A stretch of 64,000 bases of DNA, from positions 186,001-250,000 of the forward strand of contig JAKPSI010000018.1 in the NCBI GenBank assembly GCA_029555415.1. The letters run 5' to 3'. Below are positions 8,450 to 15,340 of this stretch, piece by piece; positions within the stretch are counted from its first letter, which is position 1, and each line of letters opens with the position of its first letter. The notes under the pieces are model-generated. The model did no database searches. It worked only from the letters and a program-made list of their open reading frames with translations, and was not told the DNA's origin. Origin of the DNA: Bacteroidota bacterium (GTDB lineage Bacteria; Bacteroidota; Bacteroidia; Chitinophagales; Chitinophagaceae). The translations under genes and the position numbers were made by a program.

Positions 8450-8659
8450 TGTGGGGTGATGAAATCGCGTAAGCATGGCAGACATGCCCTCTTGTCTCGG
8501 GGGTGGAGAAAACCAGCCGGTGCCGCAAGGCCTGGCAGGCTAACAGGATAAATATAGCATAGAGCCGGTTCGTCAGCAATGGCGGGCCGACCAGGGTCGA
8601 CCACTGAACTTTGTGCTACAACTAACTGCTCCGTGGAGGTTCGAACCCTCCCCCTACAG
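8450..8659 (+). ncRNA. Unidentified structured RNA with a tRNA-Leu-like frame
   Basis: I do not recognise a known family. The ends fold like a class II tRNA. Acceptor halves TGTGGGG (8450-8456) and CCCTACA (8652-8658) pair, with one G-U. Then come TG, a D-stem ATG/CAT (8459-8461, 8483-8485), a 5-bp stem CCCTC/GGGGG (8487-8491, 8499-8503), a variable stem GGAG/CTCC and a canonical T-arm GGAGG TTCGAAC CCTCC (8635-8651). AAATCG...GCAGA in the D-loop is tRNA-Leu-like. Departures from a tRNA are about 10 extra bases in the D-loop, a 7-base loop TTGTCTC with T at position 37, and 120 bases inserted inside the variable arm (8509-8628), which itself holds GCC-GCAA-GGC and CGAC-CAGG-GTCG hairpins. It has its own promoter and terminator, so it is probably transcribed. 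The mature ends are not known. Confidence 0.5.
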
Positions 8660-8691
8660 CTCTTATTCTCATTTAGCTAGTATTTTGAAAG

Positions 8692-8714
8692 TCCCGCCCT
8701 CAGCGGGATTTTTT
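8692..8714 (+). terminator. Rho-independent terminator after the structured RNA
   Basis: Stem TCCCGC (8692-8697) pairs with GCGGGA (8703-8708) around the loop CCTCA and is followed directly by six T. It lies 33 bp beyond the tRNA-like 3' end and closes a transcript of about 300 nt starting near 8403. Confidence 0.75.
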
Positions 8715-8834
8715 ATGCCCCTGCTACACCGATTATCATCCCTGCCTCCGACAAAGATCAGTTCCCTTTCCCCGGATAAACGTTTATTTTAGGATGTGGC
8801 CTGATGAACCGGCCGCCTCTAACGATCGCTTGCC

Positions 8835-10388
8835 ATGAACGCTGACGAATCCCTGGAATCCTGGTTCTGGTCATTCCGTGACCAAATTATCGGACGGGAC
8901 CAAACATTTGTATCCCCTTTCGGCCAGAAGAAGATCCTGTACGCCGACTGGACCGCCAGCGGACGCTGCTACCGTCCCATTGAAGAAAAGCTTCAGCAGG
9001 AGATCATGCCCTATCTGGCCAATACTCACACCGAAACGACCGTAACCGGCACATTGATGACCCAGGCCTATGAAGCCGCCAAGGTGATCGTGAAGCAACA
9101 TGTGCATGCCAGCGCGGATGATGTACTCATTTTCAGCGGCAGTGGCATGACCGGAGCCGTCAATAAACTCCAGCGCATTCTGGGCCTGCGCATGCCGGAA
9201 CGGATCATGGATTATGTGCAGCGGGATAAATTGCCCGATGCCGACCTGCAGCACAGCGACCCGATCACGATCCATAATGTGTTCAGCGATTACCTGAGTC
9301 TGGATGAAACCCTGAAGCCGCTCATCTTCGTCACCCATATGGAACATCATTCCAACCAGACCACCTGGATGGAAACGATCGCTTCCGTAGAGATCATTCC
9401 GTACAATGAAGAAGGCAATGTGGACCTGAAGCTTTTCCGTGAACTGCTGGAAAAGAACAAGCACCGGCAGAACAAGATCGCCGCGATCACCGGCTGTTCG
9501 AATGTGACCGGGATACAAACCCCTTATCACGAGATCGCGAAGATCATCCATGAATACAACGGACTTTGTTTTGTCGATTTCGCCTGCTCCGCTCCTTACA
9601 TCGATATCAATATGCATCCCGCGGAAAACGGAGCACACCTGGATGCGATCTATTTTTCACCACATAAATTCCTGGGTGGTCCGGGAACAGCAGGTGTGCT
9701 GATCTTCAATAAAAAGATCTACCACAATATCATCCCCGATCAGCCCGGTGGAGGCACGGTCGTGTATACCAATCCCTGGAAATTCCATGAATACATCACC
9801 GATATCGAACACCGGGAAGATGGCGGCACACCGCCATTCCTGCAGGGGATCAAAACCGCACTCTGCATCCGCCTTAAGGAAGAGATGGGTGTACAAAACA
9901 TGCTGCAGCGGGAAAGGGAATTGCTTGATATCATCTTCCACCGCTTCGCGCAAATGCCAGGCATCGATGTACTGGAAGGCGCTAACCGCGAACGCCTGGG
10001 TGTGATCTCATTCATTGTGAAAGGCGCACATTATAACCTGATCGTAAAACTGCTGAACGACCGGTTCGGTATTCAGACCCGGGGTGGTTGTGCCTGCGCC
10101 GGCACCTACGGACATATGCTGCTGCATGTGAATGCCATCCGTTCTTATGAAGTACTCAACTCCATCCATTCCGGCAATCTGTCCTGCAAACCCGGATGGA
10201 TCCGGCTTTCCATACATCCAACCATGACCAATGATGAGATCCGTTTCATCATGGACGCCATTGAAACCACTGCCACTCATTTCCGCGAATGGCAGGAGGA
10301 TTACAGTTATGATCCCGCTACGAATGAATATCAGTTCAAAGGGGCTGAGCGTACTGAAAAGGAGATCGTGGATCAATGGTTCAGGTGA
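8835..10388 (+). CDS. Aminotransferase class V-fold PLP enzyme (cysteine desulfurase-like)
   Basis: This 517-residue PLP-dependent enzyme has the class V aminotransferase fold shared by cysteine desulfurases, selenocysteine lyases and isopenicillin N epimerase. PLP contacts are seen in FSGSGMTGAVNK near 100, GCSNVTGIQTPYHEI, the Asp in CFVDFACSAP, and the Schiff-base lysine in YFSPHKFLGGPG (about 276-287). A late GGCACAGTYGH carries two cysteines where desulfurases have their reactive Cys loop. The length exceeds the 400-residue desulfurases, mostly in the N-terminal region (ILYADWTASGRCYRP) and a C-terminal extension. No iron-sulfur assembly gene is adjacent. The exact reaction is not assigned. 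Confidence 0.88.
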   Translation: MNADESLESWFWSFRDQIIGRDQTFVSPFGQKKILYADWTASGRCYRPIEEKLQQEIMPYLANTHTETTVTGTLMTQAYEAAKVIVKQHVHASADDVLIFSGSGMTGAVNKLQRILGLRMPERIMDYVQRDKLPDADLQHSDPITIHNVFSDYLSLDETLKPLIFVTHMEHHSNQTTWMETIASVEIIPYNEEGNVDLKLFRELLEKNKHRQNKIAAITGCSNVTGIQTPYHEIAKIIHEYNGLCFVDFACSAPYIDINMHPAENGAHLDAIYFSPHKFLGGPGTAGVLIFNKKIYHNIIPDQPGGGTVVYTNPWKFHEYITDIEHREDGGTPPFLQGIKTALCIRLKEEMGVQNMLQRERELLDIIFHRFAQMPGIDVLEGANRERLGVISFIVKGAHYNLIVKLLNDRFGIQTRGGCACAGTYGHMLLHVNAIRSYEVLNSIHSGNLSCKPGWIRLSIHPTMTNDEIRFIMDAIETTATHFREWQEDYSYDPATNEYQFKGAERTEKEIVDQWFR

Positions 10389-10427
10389 AGGGAAGCTGCA
10401 AGGATATTCTAAGAAGCACTTATGCAG

Positions 10428-10483
10428 CACCTCTAACCTCTTACCTTTTACCTTTAATCTCTCACTTTCAGCTTTCAGCTAAC
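10428..10483. repeat. Heptad-periodic intergenic array (TACCTTT type)
   Basis: Eight consecutive 7-bp units such as AACCTCT, TACCTTT and AGCTTTC keep a strict 7-bp frame while the wording drifts from ACCTyT to AGCTnnC. It fills the gap between the class V enzyme and the small protein gene at 10570. Confidence 0.7.
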
Positions 10484-10569
10484 ATACAAAACCCTGTCCG
10501 CCGTCATTATTTTCCCCGCCCACCGGCAGTAGCTTTACCTTACATCTCTTTCATCATTAAACCTTTTAT

Positions 10570-10758
10570 ATGGAACAGAAAAAACATCTGGAAAAGCTCA
10601 ATGCTGATTCCCTGAAGAAACTGGAGGATTATATCAATAGTAAAGGTGGCCTGAAACAGGAAGAGCATGAAAAAGTACATTCCGCCAAGGAAGAATGGCA
10701 GCTGGCCTGGAGTAAACTGATGGAAGCCCTTATGATCCTCGAGAGGATCGAGATCTGA
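10570..10758 (+). CDS. Small helical protein of unknown function, 62 residues
   Basis: I do not recognise a family. The peptide is highly charged and almost wholly helical, beginning MEQKKHLEKLNADSLKKLED and ending in the heptad-like WSKLMEALMILERIEI. It has no signal peptide, membrane segment or cysteine. An ATG start after ACCTTTTAT, a lysine/glutamate-rich bacteroidete-like codon pattern and flanking heptad arrays on both sides (10428 and 10779) mark it as a discrete coding unit. It could be a small regulatory or coiled-coil adaptor protein, but that is only a guess from composition. Confidence 0.6.
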   Translation: MEQKKHLEKLNADSLKKLEDYINSKGGLKQEEHEKVHSAKEEWQLAWSKLMEALMILERIEI

Positions 10759-10778
10759 GAATGTCATTTCCGGAGCCG

Positions 10779-10855
10779 CTTACCTTTTACCTGTTAACTA
10801 TCACCTCTTACCTGTCATCCATTATCCATTCTCCATTATCAACTATCCACTATTC
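10779..10855. repeat. Heptad-periodic intergenic array (TTACCT/ATTATCC type)
   Basis: Eleven 7-bp units run without a break, for example CTTACCT, TTTACCT, then ATTATCC and ACTATCC. The sequence changes gradually while the 7-bp spacing of the CC or CT dinucleotide is kept. It occupies most of the gap before the S1/P1 nuclease gene. Confidence 0.75.
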
Positions 10856-10885
10856 TTAAATACCTTCGCCGGACAAACCACTGCC

Positions 10886-11686
10886 ATGCAAAAGTCCGGA
10901 TTCCGTATTGTACTGCTTGTCGTATTCACATGCCTGCTTTCTGCTCCCGCATTCGCGAAATGGGGACCCACCGGTCACCGCATTGTTGCGGAGATCGCGG
11001 ACAGCTATCTGAATAAAAAAGCCAGAAAAGCGATCGCTGAAATTCTCGGTGATGAATCTCTGGCCATGTCTGCCAACTGGGCGGACTTCATCAAATCTGA
11101 TTCCACTTTCAATTATCTCAACAGCTGGCATTATATCAATATGCCTGCAGGTTTAAGCAAAGAAGATTTTGCTGCACGCCTGGCGCTGGACTCCGCAACC
11201 GATGCTTATACCAAACTGAATTTCCTCGTCAGCGAATTGAAGAAGAATGACCTGCCCCTGGAAAGGAAAAAGATGTATCTGCGATTGCTGATCCATATCG
11301 CGGGCGACATACATCAACCGATGCATGTCAGTCGCGCAGAAGATCAGGGTGGCAATAAGATCAAACTGACCTGGTTCTCCGAAGCGGCCAATCTCCATAA
11401 TCTCTGGGATGATAAACTGGTCGAGTTCCAGAAACTCAGTTATACGGAATACGCAACGGCCATCAATCATGTATCAAAAACACAACGCAAAGCATGGGCT
11501 GCAGAATCCATCAGCGACTGGTGTTATGAATCCTATAGTCTTTCCGCTCAATTGTACAGCGAGCTCACTACGCCGGAACCCAAGCTGAGCTTCCGTTACA
11601 ACTTCGATCACGTGGATTTGCTCAACCGGCAACTGCTGAAAGGCGGTGTACATCTTGCAGCATTACTGAATGAAATTTTCGGTTAA
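10886..11686 (+). CDS. Secreted S1/P1-type nuclease
   Basis: This 266-residue zinc-dependent nuclease/phosphodiesterase cleaves single-stranded nucleic acids and 3'-nucleotides. A signal peptide ends at SAPAFA, so the mature protein begins KWGPTGHRIVAEIA, with the Trp and His that bind zinc in this family. The other expected ligands are present: Asp in NWADFIKSD, His in SWHYINMP, His/Asp/His in LIHIAGDIHQPMHV and His/Asp in LHNLWDDKL. This gives a complete trinuclear zinc site. It should act in the periplasm or outside the cell in nucleic-acid scavenging. It stands alone, with a hairpin downstream at 11693. Confidence 0.93.
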   Translation: MQKSGFRIVLLVVFTCLLSAPAFAKWGPTGHRIVAEIADSYLNKKARKAIAEILGDESLAMSANWADFIKSDSTFNYLNSWHYINMPAGLSKEDFAARLALDSATDAYTKLNFLVSELKKNDLPLERKKMYLRLLIHIAGDIHQPMHVSRAEDQGGNKIKLTWFSEAANLHNLWDDKLVEFQKLSYTEYATAINHVSKTQRKAWAAESISDWCYESYSLSAQLYSELTTPEPKLSFRYNFDHVDLLNRQLLKGGVHLAALLNEIFG

Positions 11687-11692
11687 AAGCTT

Positions 11693-11739
11693 ATTGTCAT
11701 TGCAGGATTTTGCGGCCACGCATCTCCGGTAATGACAAT
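11693..11739. terminator. Inverted repeat after the nuclease gene, possible terminator
   Basis: Arms ATTGTCATT (11693-11701) and AATGACAAT (11731-11739) enclose a partly pairing interior and are followed by ATTTT. It sits 7 bp after the S1/P1 stop. The T-run is short, so termination is only probable. Confidence 0.45.
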
Positions 11740-11800
11740 ATTTTAACACTTATCCGGAAATTTTGATCGCGCATTTCCGTTTCTGTTTTTTACTGTTTTT

Positions 11801-11808
11801 TATCTTTG
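11801..11808 (+). promoter_or_regulatory. TAnnTTTG -7 box, 5 bp before the ATG
   Basis: TATCTTTG matches the -7 consensus exactly and ends 5 bp before the ATG at 11814. The predicted transcript has essentially no leader. The box also decides the start, since an upstream in-frame ATG at 11763 would lie before the promoter. Confidence 0.55.
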
Positions 11809-11813
11809 CACCC

Positions 11814-12746
11814 ATGAAGAAAATTGCCCTTTTCCTCTGTTTTTCATTAGTAGCATTCAGCTCTTTTTCCCAGGACGCTCTGATCCGGAAGATCCAGCTG
11901 GAAAGTATCCGTCCGATCAAGAAAGATGTGAATGATACCATCCACCACTGGATCAAAGGTGGTGTGTACAGCATCAATCTGGGTCAGGGCAGTCTCAGTA
12001 ACTGGGCTGCCGGTGGTGATGAATTTTCCCTCACCATTAATTCATTCCTCAATCTTTTCGCTTTTTATAAAAAGGGGAAAATAACCTGGGATAACTCACT
12101 GGACCTGAATTTCGGTTATGTGAAAACTTCCAGTCTCGGCAGTCGTAAAAATGATGACCGTTTCGATTTCGTTTCCAAAGTCGGTTATTCGCTGAACCCC
12201 AAACTGAGCCTGGCAGGTCTTACCAATTTCCGTTCACAGTTCGTGAAAGGTTATAATTATCCGAATAACGTGAAGAAATTCTCTTCCGACTTTCTTGCAC
12301 CGGGTTACGTATTGCTGAGTCTTGGACTCGATTATAAACCCACGAAGAACCTTTCCATATTCATGTCGCCTGTATCAGCACGCTGGGTGATCGTGAACAA
12401 CGACACTTTATCCGCAAGAGGTGAATATGGTGTAACGCCCGGTAAGCATAGTGCGAGCCAGCTCGGTTCTTTCGCGACCATCACCTATTTCAAGGCATTC
12501 AATAAACTGGTCAGTTATAAAGGAAGGATGGACCTGTTCTCGAACTACAAGCATAAACCCGAGAATGTGGACCTGTACATGACCAATCAGCTTTCCGCCA
12601 AGATCTCCAAAGTGATCTCCATGAACTGGACTGTTGATCTGATCTATGATGATGATGTCCGTTTATTCGGCCCTCATAAGACCTCACCCGCACTGCAGGT
12701 GAAGTCCATCATTGGCGCAGGCCTGCTCGTGAAATTCCAGGGCTAG
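11814..12746 (+). CDS. DUF3078 outer-membrane-type protein
   Basis: This 310-residue protein of the bacteroidete family DUF3078 has a signal peptide (MKKIALFLCFSLVAFSSFSQ). The conserved start of the domain follows, including HHWIKGGVYSINLGQGSLSNW and AAGGDEFSLTINSF. The rest is a series of alternating hydrophobic beta strands ending in VKSIIGAGLLVKF, consistent with an outer-membrane beta-barrel with a terminal aromatic residue. The function of the family is unknown. I start it at 11814 because the TATCTTTG box lies just upstream. It is followed after 18 bp by trmB, which has its own -7 box. Confidence 0.85.
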   Translation: MKKIALFLCFSLVAFSSFSQDALIRKIQLESIRPIKKDVNDTIHHWIKGGVYSINLGQGSLSNWAAGGDEFSLTINSFLNLFAFYKKGKITWDNSLDLNFGYVKTSSLGSRKNDDRFDFVSKVGYSLNPKLSLAGLTNFRSQFVKGYNYPNNVKKFSSDFLAPGYVLLSLGLDYKPTKNLSIFMSPVSARWVIVNNDTLSARGEYGVTPGKHSASQLGSFATITYFKAFNKLVSYKGRMDLFSNYKHKPENVDLYMTNQLSAKISKVISMNWTVDLIYDDDVRLFGPHKTSPALQVKSIIGAGLLVKFQG

Positions 12747-12750
12747 GGTT

Positions 12751-12758
12751 TACCTTTG
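12751..12758 (+). promoter_or_regulatory. TAnnTTTG -7 box, 6 bp before the trmB ATG
   Basis: TACCTTTG matches the -7 consensus and ends 6 bp before the ATG at 12765. An in-frame TTG inside the box (12756) is therefore unlikely to be the start. Confidence 0.5.
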
Positions 12759-12764
12759 CCGCTC

Positions 12765-13475
12765 ATGGCACAGAAAAAATTACAGCGTTTCGCCGAGCTC
12801 AACACTTTTCACAATGTTCTGCAGTTCCCGAAGGATATGCCGGGTCAGTGGCGTCCGTTCTTTAAGAACGACCACCCGATCACCCTTGAATTGGCATGTG
12901 GCAAGGGCGAATACGCGCTGGGCCTTGGTCAGCTGCATCCTGACCATAACTATATCGGTGTCGACCTGAAGGGCAACCGCCTCTGGGTAGGCGCCCGGAA
13001 AGCGCTGCAGCTGGGGCTCGGCAATGTGGCATTCCTGAGGACCCAGATCGACCAGATCACGACCTATTTCAACCCCGCAGAGGTGGAATCCATCTGGATC
13101 ACTTTCCCGGACCCCCAGTTACGCCTCTCCAAAGCAAAAAAACGCCTGACCCACCCGAAATTCCTGCGTTTATACCAACAATTCCTTGTTCCCGGTGGTT
13201 TAATACATCTGAAGACGGACAGCCCCGACCTGTACCGGTTCACCCTGCTGGTCACGGAGACCTTCGGTTGTACGGTGCACCGGAACCTTGATAATGTGTA
13301 CGCGACGGATGGCATTGAAGATGAACTGAAGATCAAAACACATTACGAGTCACTGGATATCGCGGGCAGTAACCGGATACATTACATCTGTTTTTCATTG
13401 CCTGCCCAATTGGCGGGTAAAGAAAAAGATGCGGAACTCAAGGCATTACTGGAAAAGCATGAAATCGCTGACTGA
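12765..13475 (+). CDS. trmB: tRNA (guanine-N7-)-methyltransferase TrmB
   Basis: This 236-residue SAM-dependent enzyme makes m7G46 in the variable loop of tRNAs in the cytoplasm. The SAM site reads TLELACGKGEYALGL, with the acidic residue in IGVDLKGNRLW. The family signature around the active site is IWITFPDPQLRLSKAKKRLTH, close to the usual FPDPW...H...RR motif but with Gln-Leu in place of Trp. TDSPDLYRFTL follows as in other TrmB proteins. The start at 12765 is set by the -7 box. The 3' end overlaps the DUF5522 gene by 17 bp, so the two are probably translated together. Confidence 0.93.
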   Translation: MAQKKLQRFAELNTFHNVLQFPKDMPGQWRPFFKNDHPITLELACGKGEYALGLGQLHPDHNYIGVDLKGNRLWVGARKALQLGLGNVAFLRTQIDQITTYFNPAEVESIWITFPDPQLRLSKAKKRLTHPKFLRLYQQFLVPGGLIHLKTDSPDLYRFTLLVTETFGCTVHRNLDNVYATDGIEDELKIKTHYESLDIAGSNRIHYICFSLPAQLAGKEKDAELKALLEKHEIAD

Positions 13476-13665
13476 AAACGTACATTATTATTTCAACGAA
13501 GATGGCTTCGTTGTTTTTACGCGTCAATACCATCTTGAAAAAGGATATTGCTGCGGACATGGATGTCAGCATTGCCCCTTTGAATATGAGAATGTACCGG
13601 AGCCCCGCCGGTCATCGATCACAGAACCCCCTTCCCCTCTTGTCCCCGGAAAAGATTTACCCTAA
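13459..13665 (+). CDS. DUF5522 small cysteine-rich protein
   Basis: This 68-residue protein has the core YYFNEDGFVVFTRQYHLEKG followed by YCCGHGCQHCPF. I recognise this as the DUF5522 pattern, a small domain found in bacteria and in some eukaryotic mitochondrial proteins. The four cysteines and two histidines could bind a metal ion. The function is unknown. I chose the ATG at 13459 (MKSLTENV); an earlier ATG at 13429 would overlap trmB further and adds unconserved residues. Its 17-bp overlap with trmB and 8-bp gap to the alkyltransferase-like gene suggest a three-gene unit linked to nucleic acids. Confidence 0.75.
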   Translation: MKSLTENVHYYFNEDGFVVFTRQYHLEKGYCCGHGCQHCPFEYENVPEPRRSSITEPPSPLVPGKDLP

Positions 13666-13673
13666 CTTAGGGT

Positions 13674-14057
13674 ATGGCTACAAAAAGAACCAAAACGGAG
13701 AAGCCCAGATCCGTCGCACCTTCCGGCAGGAAGGATGAGAATTTTTTTGAACAGGTATTTGAAGTGGTACGGCAGATCCCGAAGGGACGCGTTACTTCAT
13801 ATGGCGCCATCGCTGCTTGTCTGGGCACGAAAGGTTCTTCCAGAATGGTGGGATGGGCGATGAATGGCAGCCACCGTGTGCGGCCCAAAGTGCCCGCCCA
13901 GCGCGTGGTGAACCGTAATGGCATGCTCACCGGAAAATTCCATTTTGAAACGATCACGAAAATGGAAGAGTTGCTGAAGAAAGACGGCGTACAGGTGAAG
14001 AATGACAAAGTAGTTGACTTCAGGAAACTGTTCTGGGACCCATTACTTGAGTTGTAG
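13674..14057 (+). CDS. Alkyltransferase-like protein (MGMT domain without the reactive Cys)
   Basis: This 127-residue protein has the DNA-binding domain of O6-alkylguanine-DNA alkyltransferase: FEVVRQIPKGRVTSYGAIA is the winged helix, and the arginine finger region is SSRMVGWAMNGS. At the active site, where MGMT has PCHRV, this protein has VPAQRVVNRNG, so the alkyl-accepting Cys is Ala and the His is Gln. That is the mark of the alkyltransferase-like (ATL) group, which binds and flips O6-alkylguanine and hands lesions to nucleotide excision repair rather than repairing them directly. A lysine-rich leader of about 20 residues precedes the domain. Confidence 0.88.
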   Translation: MATKRTKTEKPRSVAPSGRKDENFFEQVFEVVRQIPKGRVTSYGAIAACLGTKGSSRMVGWAMNGSHRVRPKVPAQRVVNRNGMLTGKFHFETITKMEELLKKDGVQVKNDKVVDFRKLFWDPLLEL

Positions 14058-14060
14058 AAC

Positions 14061-14111
14061 AGTCTGTAGTCGTTAGCCTGCCTGCCGGCAGGCAGGTCTG
14101 TAGTCCGTTCT
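14061..14111. repeat. AGTCnnT heptads interrupted by a 20-bp palindrome
   Basis: Heptads AGTCTGT, AGTCGTT are followed by AG, then a perfect 20-bp palindrome of CCTGCCTGCC and its complement (14077-14096), then TCTGT and AGTCCGT. Deleting the 20 bp joins AG to TCTGT and restores an unbroken heptad frame. Confidence 0.7.
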
Positions 14112-14148
14112 AACAGACATTTATTTGATTTAAAATTTCAGTTGATTA

Positions 14149-14568
14149 ATGAGCCTTGAATCCTTTAAACATAAACAGGCGGAGAAGCTTTCAGAAATTT
14201 GCGGGTATACAGGTGTATTCGGAATGCTGATCAGTATCACTTGTATGGTACAGCATATGATCTATGGCCTCTCTCACTGGCTGATCTATCTGATCGCTTT
14301 ATTTTATTGCTTCGCCATCATCAGCTATCTGCTGCTTGCATTACAAAAACAATATGCGCCGCTGCTGATCATCATTGTGGCAGCATTGTCGTTGGTTGAT
14401 GTGCTTATGCTGTTCATCTTTCATGTCATTTCCCTGATCGTTGTGGTTTTGTTGCTGTATTCGGTCATCGCCGCCAGTTTATTATACATGGAAGGGATCG
14501 CGGGCCGGCTCCGGATGCGGGCCATTGAGAAACGGAGGGAGGATGACGAATGGATGGAAAGGATCTAG
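14149..14568 (+). CDS. Small membrane protein, four helices, unknown function
   Basis: I do not recognise a family for this 139-residue protein. After a charged cytoplasmic start (MSLESFKHKQAEKL) there are four hydrophobic stretches at roughly 22-42, 45-63, 70-88 and 90-112, and a basic C-terminal tail (RLRMRAIEKRREDDEW). There is no motif suggesting an active site. The frame ends inside a heptad array: the stop at 14566-14568 is made by the first AGTC heptad. It has no clear operon partner. Confidence 0.65.
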   Translation: MSLESFKHKQAEKLSEICGYTGVFGMLISITCMVQHMIYGLSHWLIYLIALFYCFAIISYLLLALQKQYAPLLIIIVAALSLVDVLMLFIFHVISLIVVVLLLYSVIAASLLYMEGIAGRLRMRAIEKRREDDEWMERI

Positions 14569-14601
14569 TCGGTAGTCAATAGTCTTTAGTCTGTAGTCAC
14601 T
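14567..14601. repeat. AGTCnnT heptad array, left half
   Basis: Five units in strict 7-bp frame, such as AGTCGGT and AGTCAAT, begin within the stop codon of the preceding gene. The complementary wording (GACTnnn) occurs at 14723-14757, so the two form an inverted pair around about 120 bp in which I see no gene. Confidence 0.75.
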
Positions 14602-14722
14602 TCTAAAAACATCGTGAATGATTGATAATGGATTGACGTTGGGTTGATTTTTTCTGCGCCTTTTTTTACAGATATACAACAACAAACAGTTCATGAACCA
14701 CTGAAACAGCACCCATAGCAGG

Positions 14723-14757
14723 GACTACCGACTAACGACTACAGTCTAAAGACTGCT
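14723..14757. repeat. GACTnnn heptad array, right half
   Basis: Five 7-bp units such as GACTACC and GACTAAC are the inverted counterpart of the array at 14567. It ends exactly where the minus-strand DUF420 gene ends. Confidence 0.7.
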
Positions 14758-15338
14758 TAGTAGTATTGTTTGATCATCAGATACACCACCACACCCGTCA
14801 CCGCTACATAGAACCAAACAGGCCAGGTGTATTTCACCAGGCGTTTGTGACGGTAATAATCACCCGTCATGGCATGGTAAGCTGAAAAGAGAATGAAAGG
14901 AAGGACGATGCCCGCCAGAGGAATATGTGTTGCGAGCAGGAAATAGTAGATCTTTCTGGCTGAACCGGCAGCTGCACTTTCTTCATCACTCAGTACACCA
15001 TCATGATTCAGATCACCGAAGCGGGTCTCCCCCGCGAACAGATGGTGACAGATATAGCTCACCAGGAAAAGTATGGAAAGCACCATGGCCGTCAGCATCA
15101 TGGCGCGGTGCAGTTTGAACGACTTCTGTTTCACCGCTACCAGCGCGATCACCAGCAATAGCGCAACGACCGAGTTGATGACGGCATTGGCCGCTGCAAA
15201 GAGATGTACATCAAACCCCAGGTCCACTTTCAGCTGGAATCGGCTGAGTAGAATGACTGCAGCAAATACAATTGCGGAAAAGGTCAGGATCAGATAATTC
15301 GCTTTCCGGTCATTTTTCTTTAACGTAGCAGTTAACAT
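14757..15338 (-). CDS. DUF420 membrane protein linked to cytochrome oxidase
   Basis: This 193-residue protein has about five membrane helices and belongs to DUF420, a family usually found beside cytochrome oxidase and SCO genes and thought to help oxidase assembly. A loop contains FGDLNHDGVLSDEESAAAG, which looks like a single EF-hand-type calcium motif and is an addition to the core family. The segment LPFILFSAYHAMTGDYYRHK carries conserved histidine. It begins 2 bp downstream of the SCO gene stop, so both are on one transcript. Confidence 0.85.
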   Translation of the reverse strand: MLTATLKKNDRKANYLILTFSAIVFAAVILLSRFQLKVDLGFDVHLFAAANAVINSVVALLLVIALVAVKQKSFKLHRAMMLTAMVLSILFLVSYICHHLFAGETRFGDLNHDGVLSDEESAAAGSARKIYYFLLATHIPLAGIVLPFILFSAYHAMTGDYYRHKRLVKYTWPVWFYVAVTGVVVYLMIKQYY

Positions 15339-15340
15339 GA

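Noticed and set aside
8450-8659. tmRNA (ssrA)
   Set aside because: The acceptor lacks the G3-U70 pair needed for alanine, no tag ending in ALAA is present, the length of about 210 nt is too short, and a D-stem and an anticodon-like stem are present that tmRNA does not have.
8450-8659. tRNA-Leu with a group I intron
   Set aside because: The insert lies in the variable arm rather than the anticodon loop, and I find no group I core elements.
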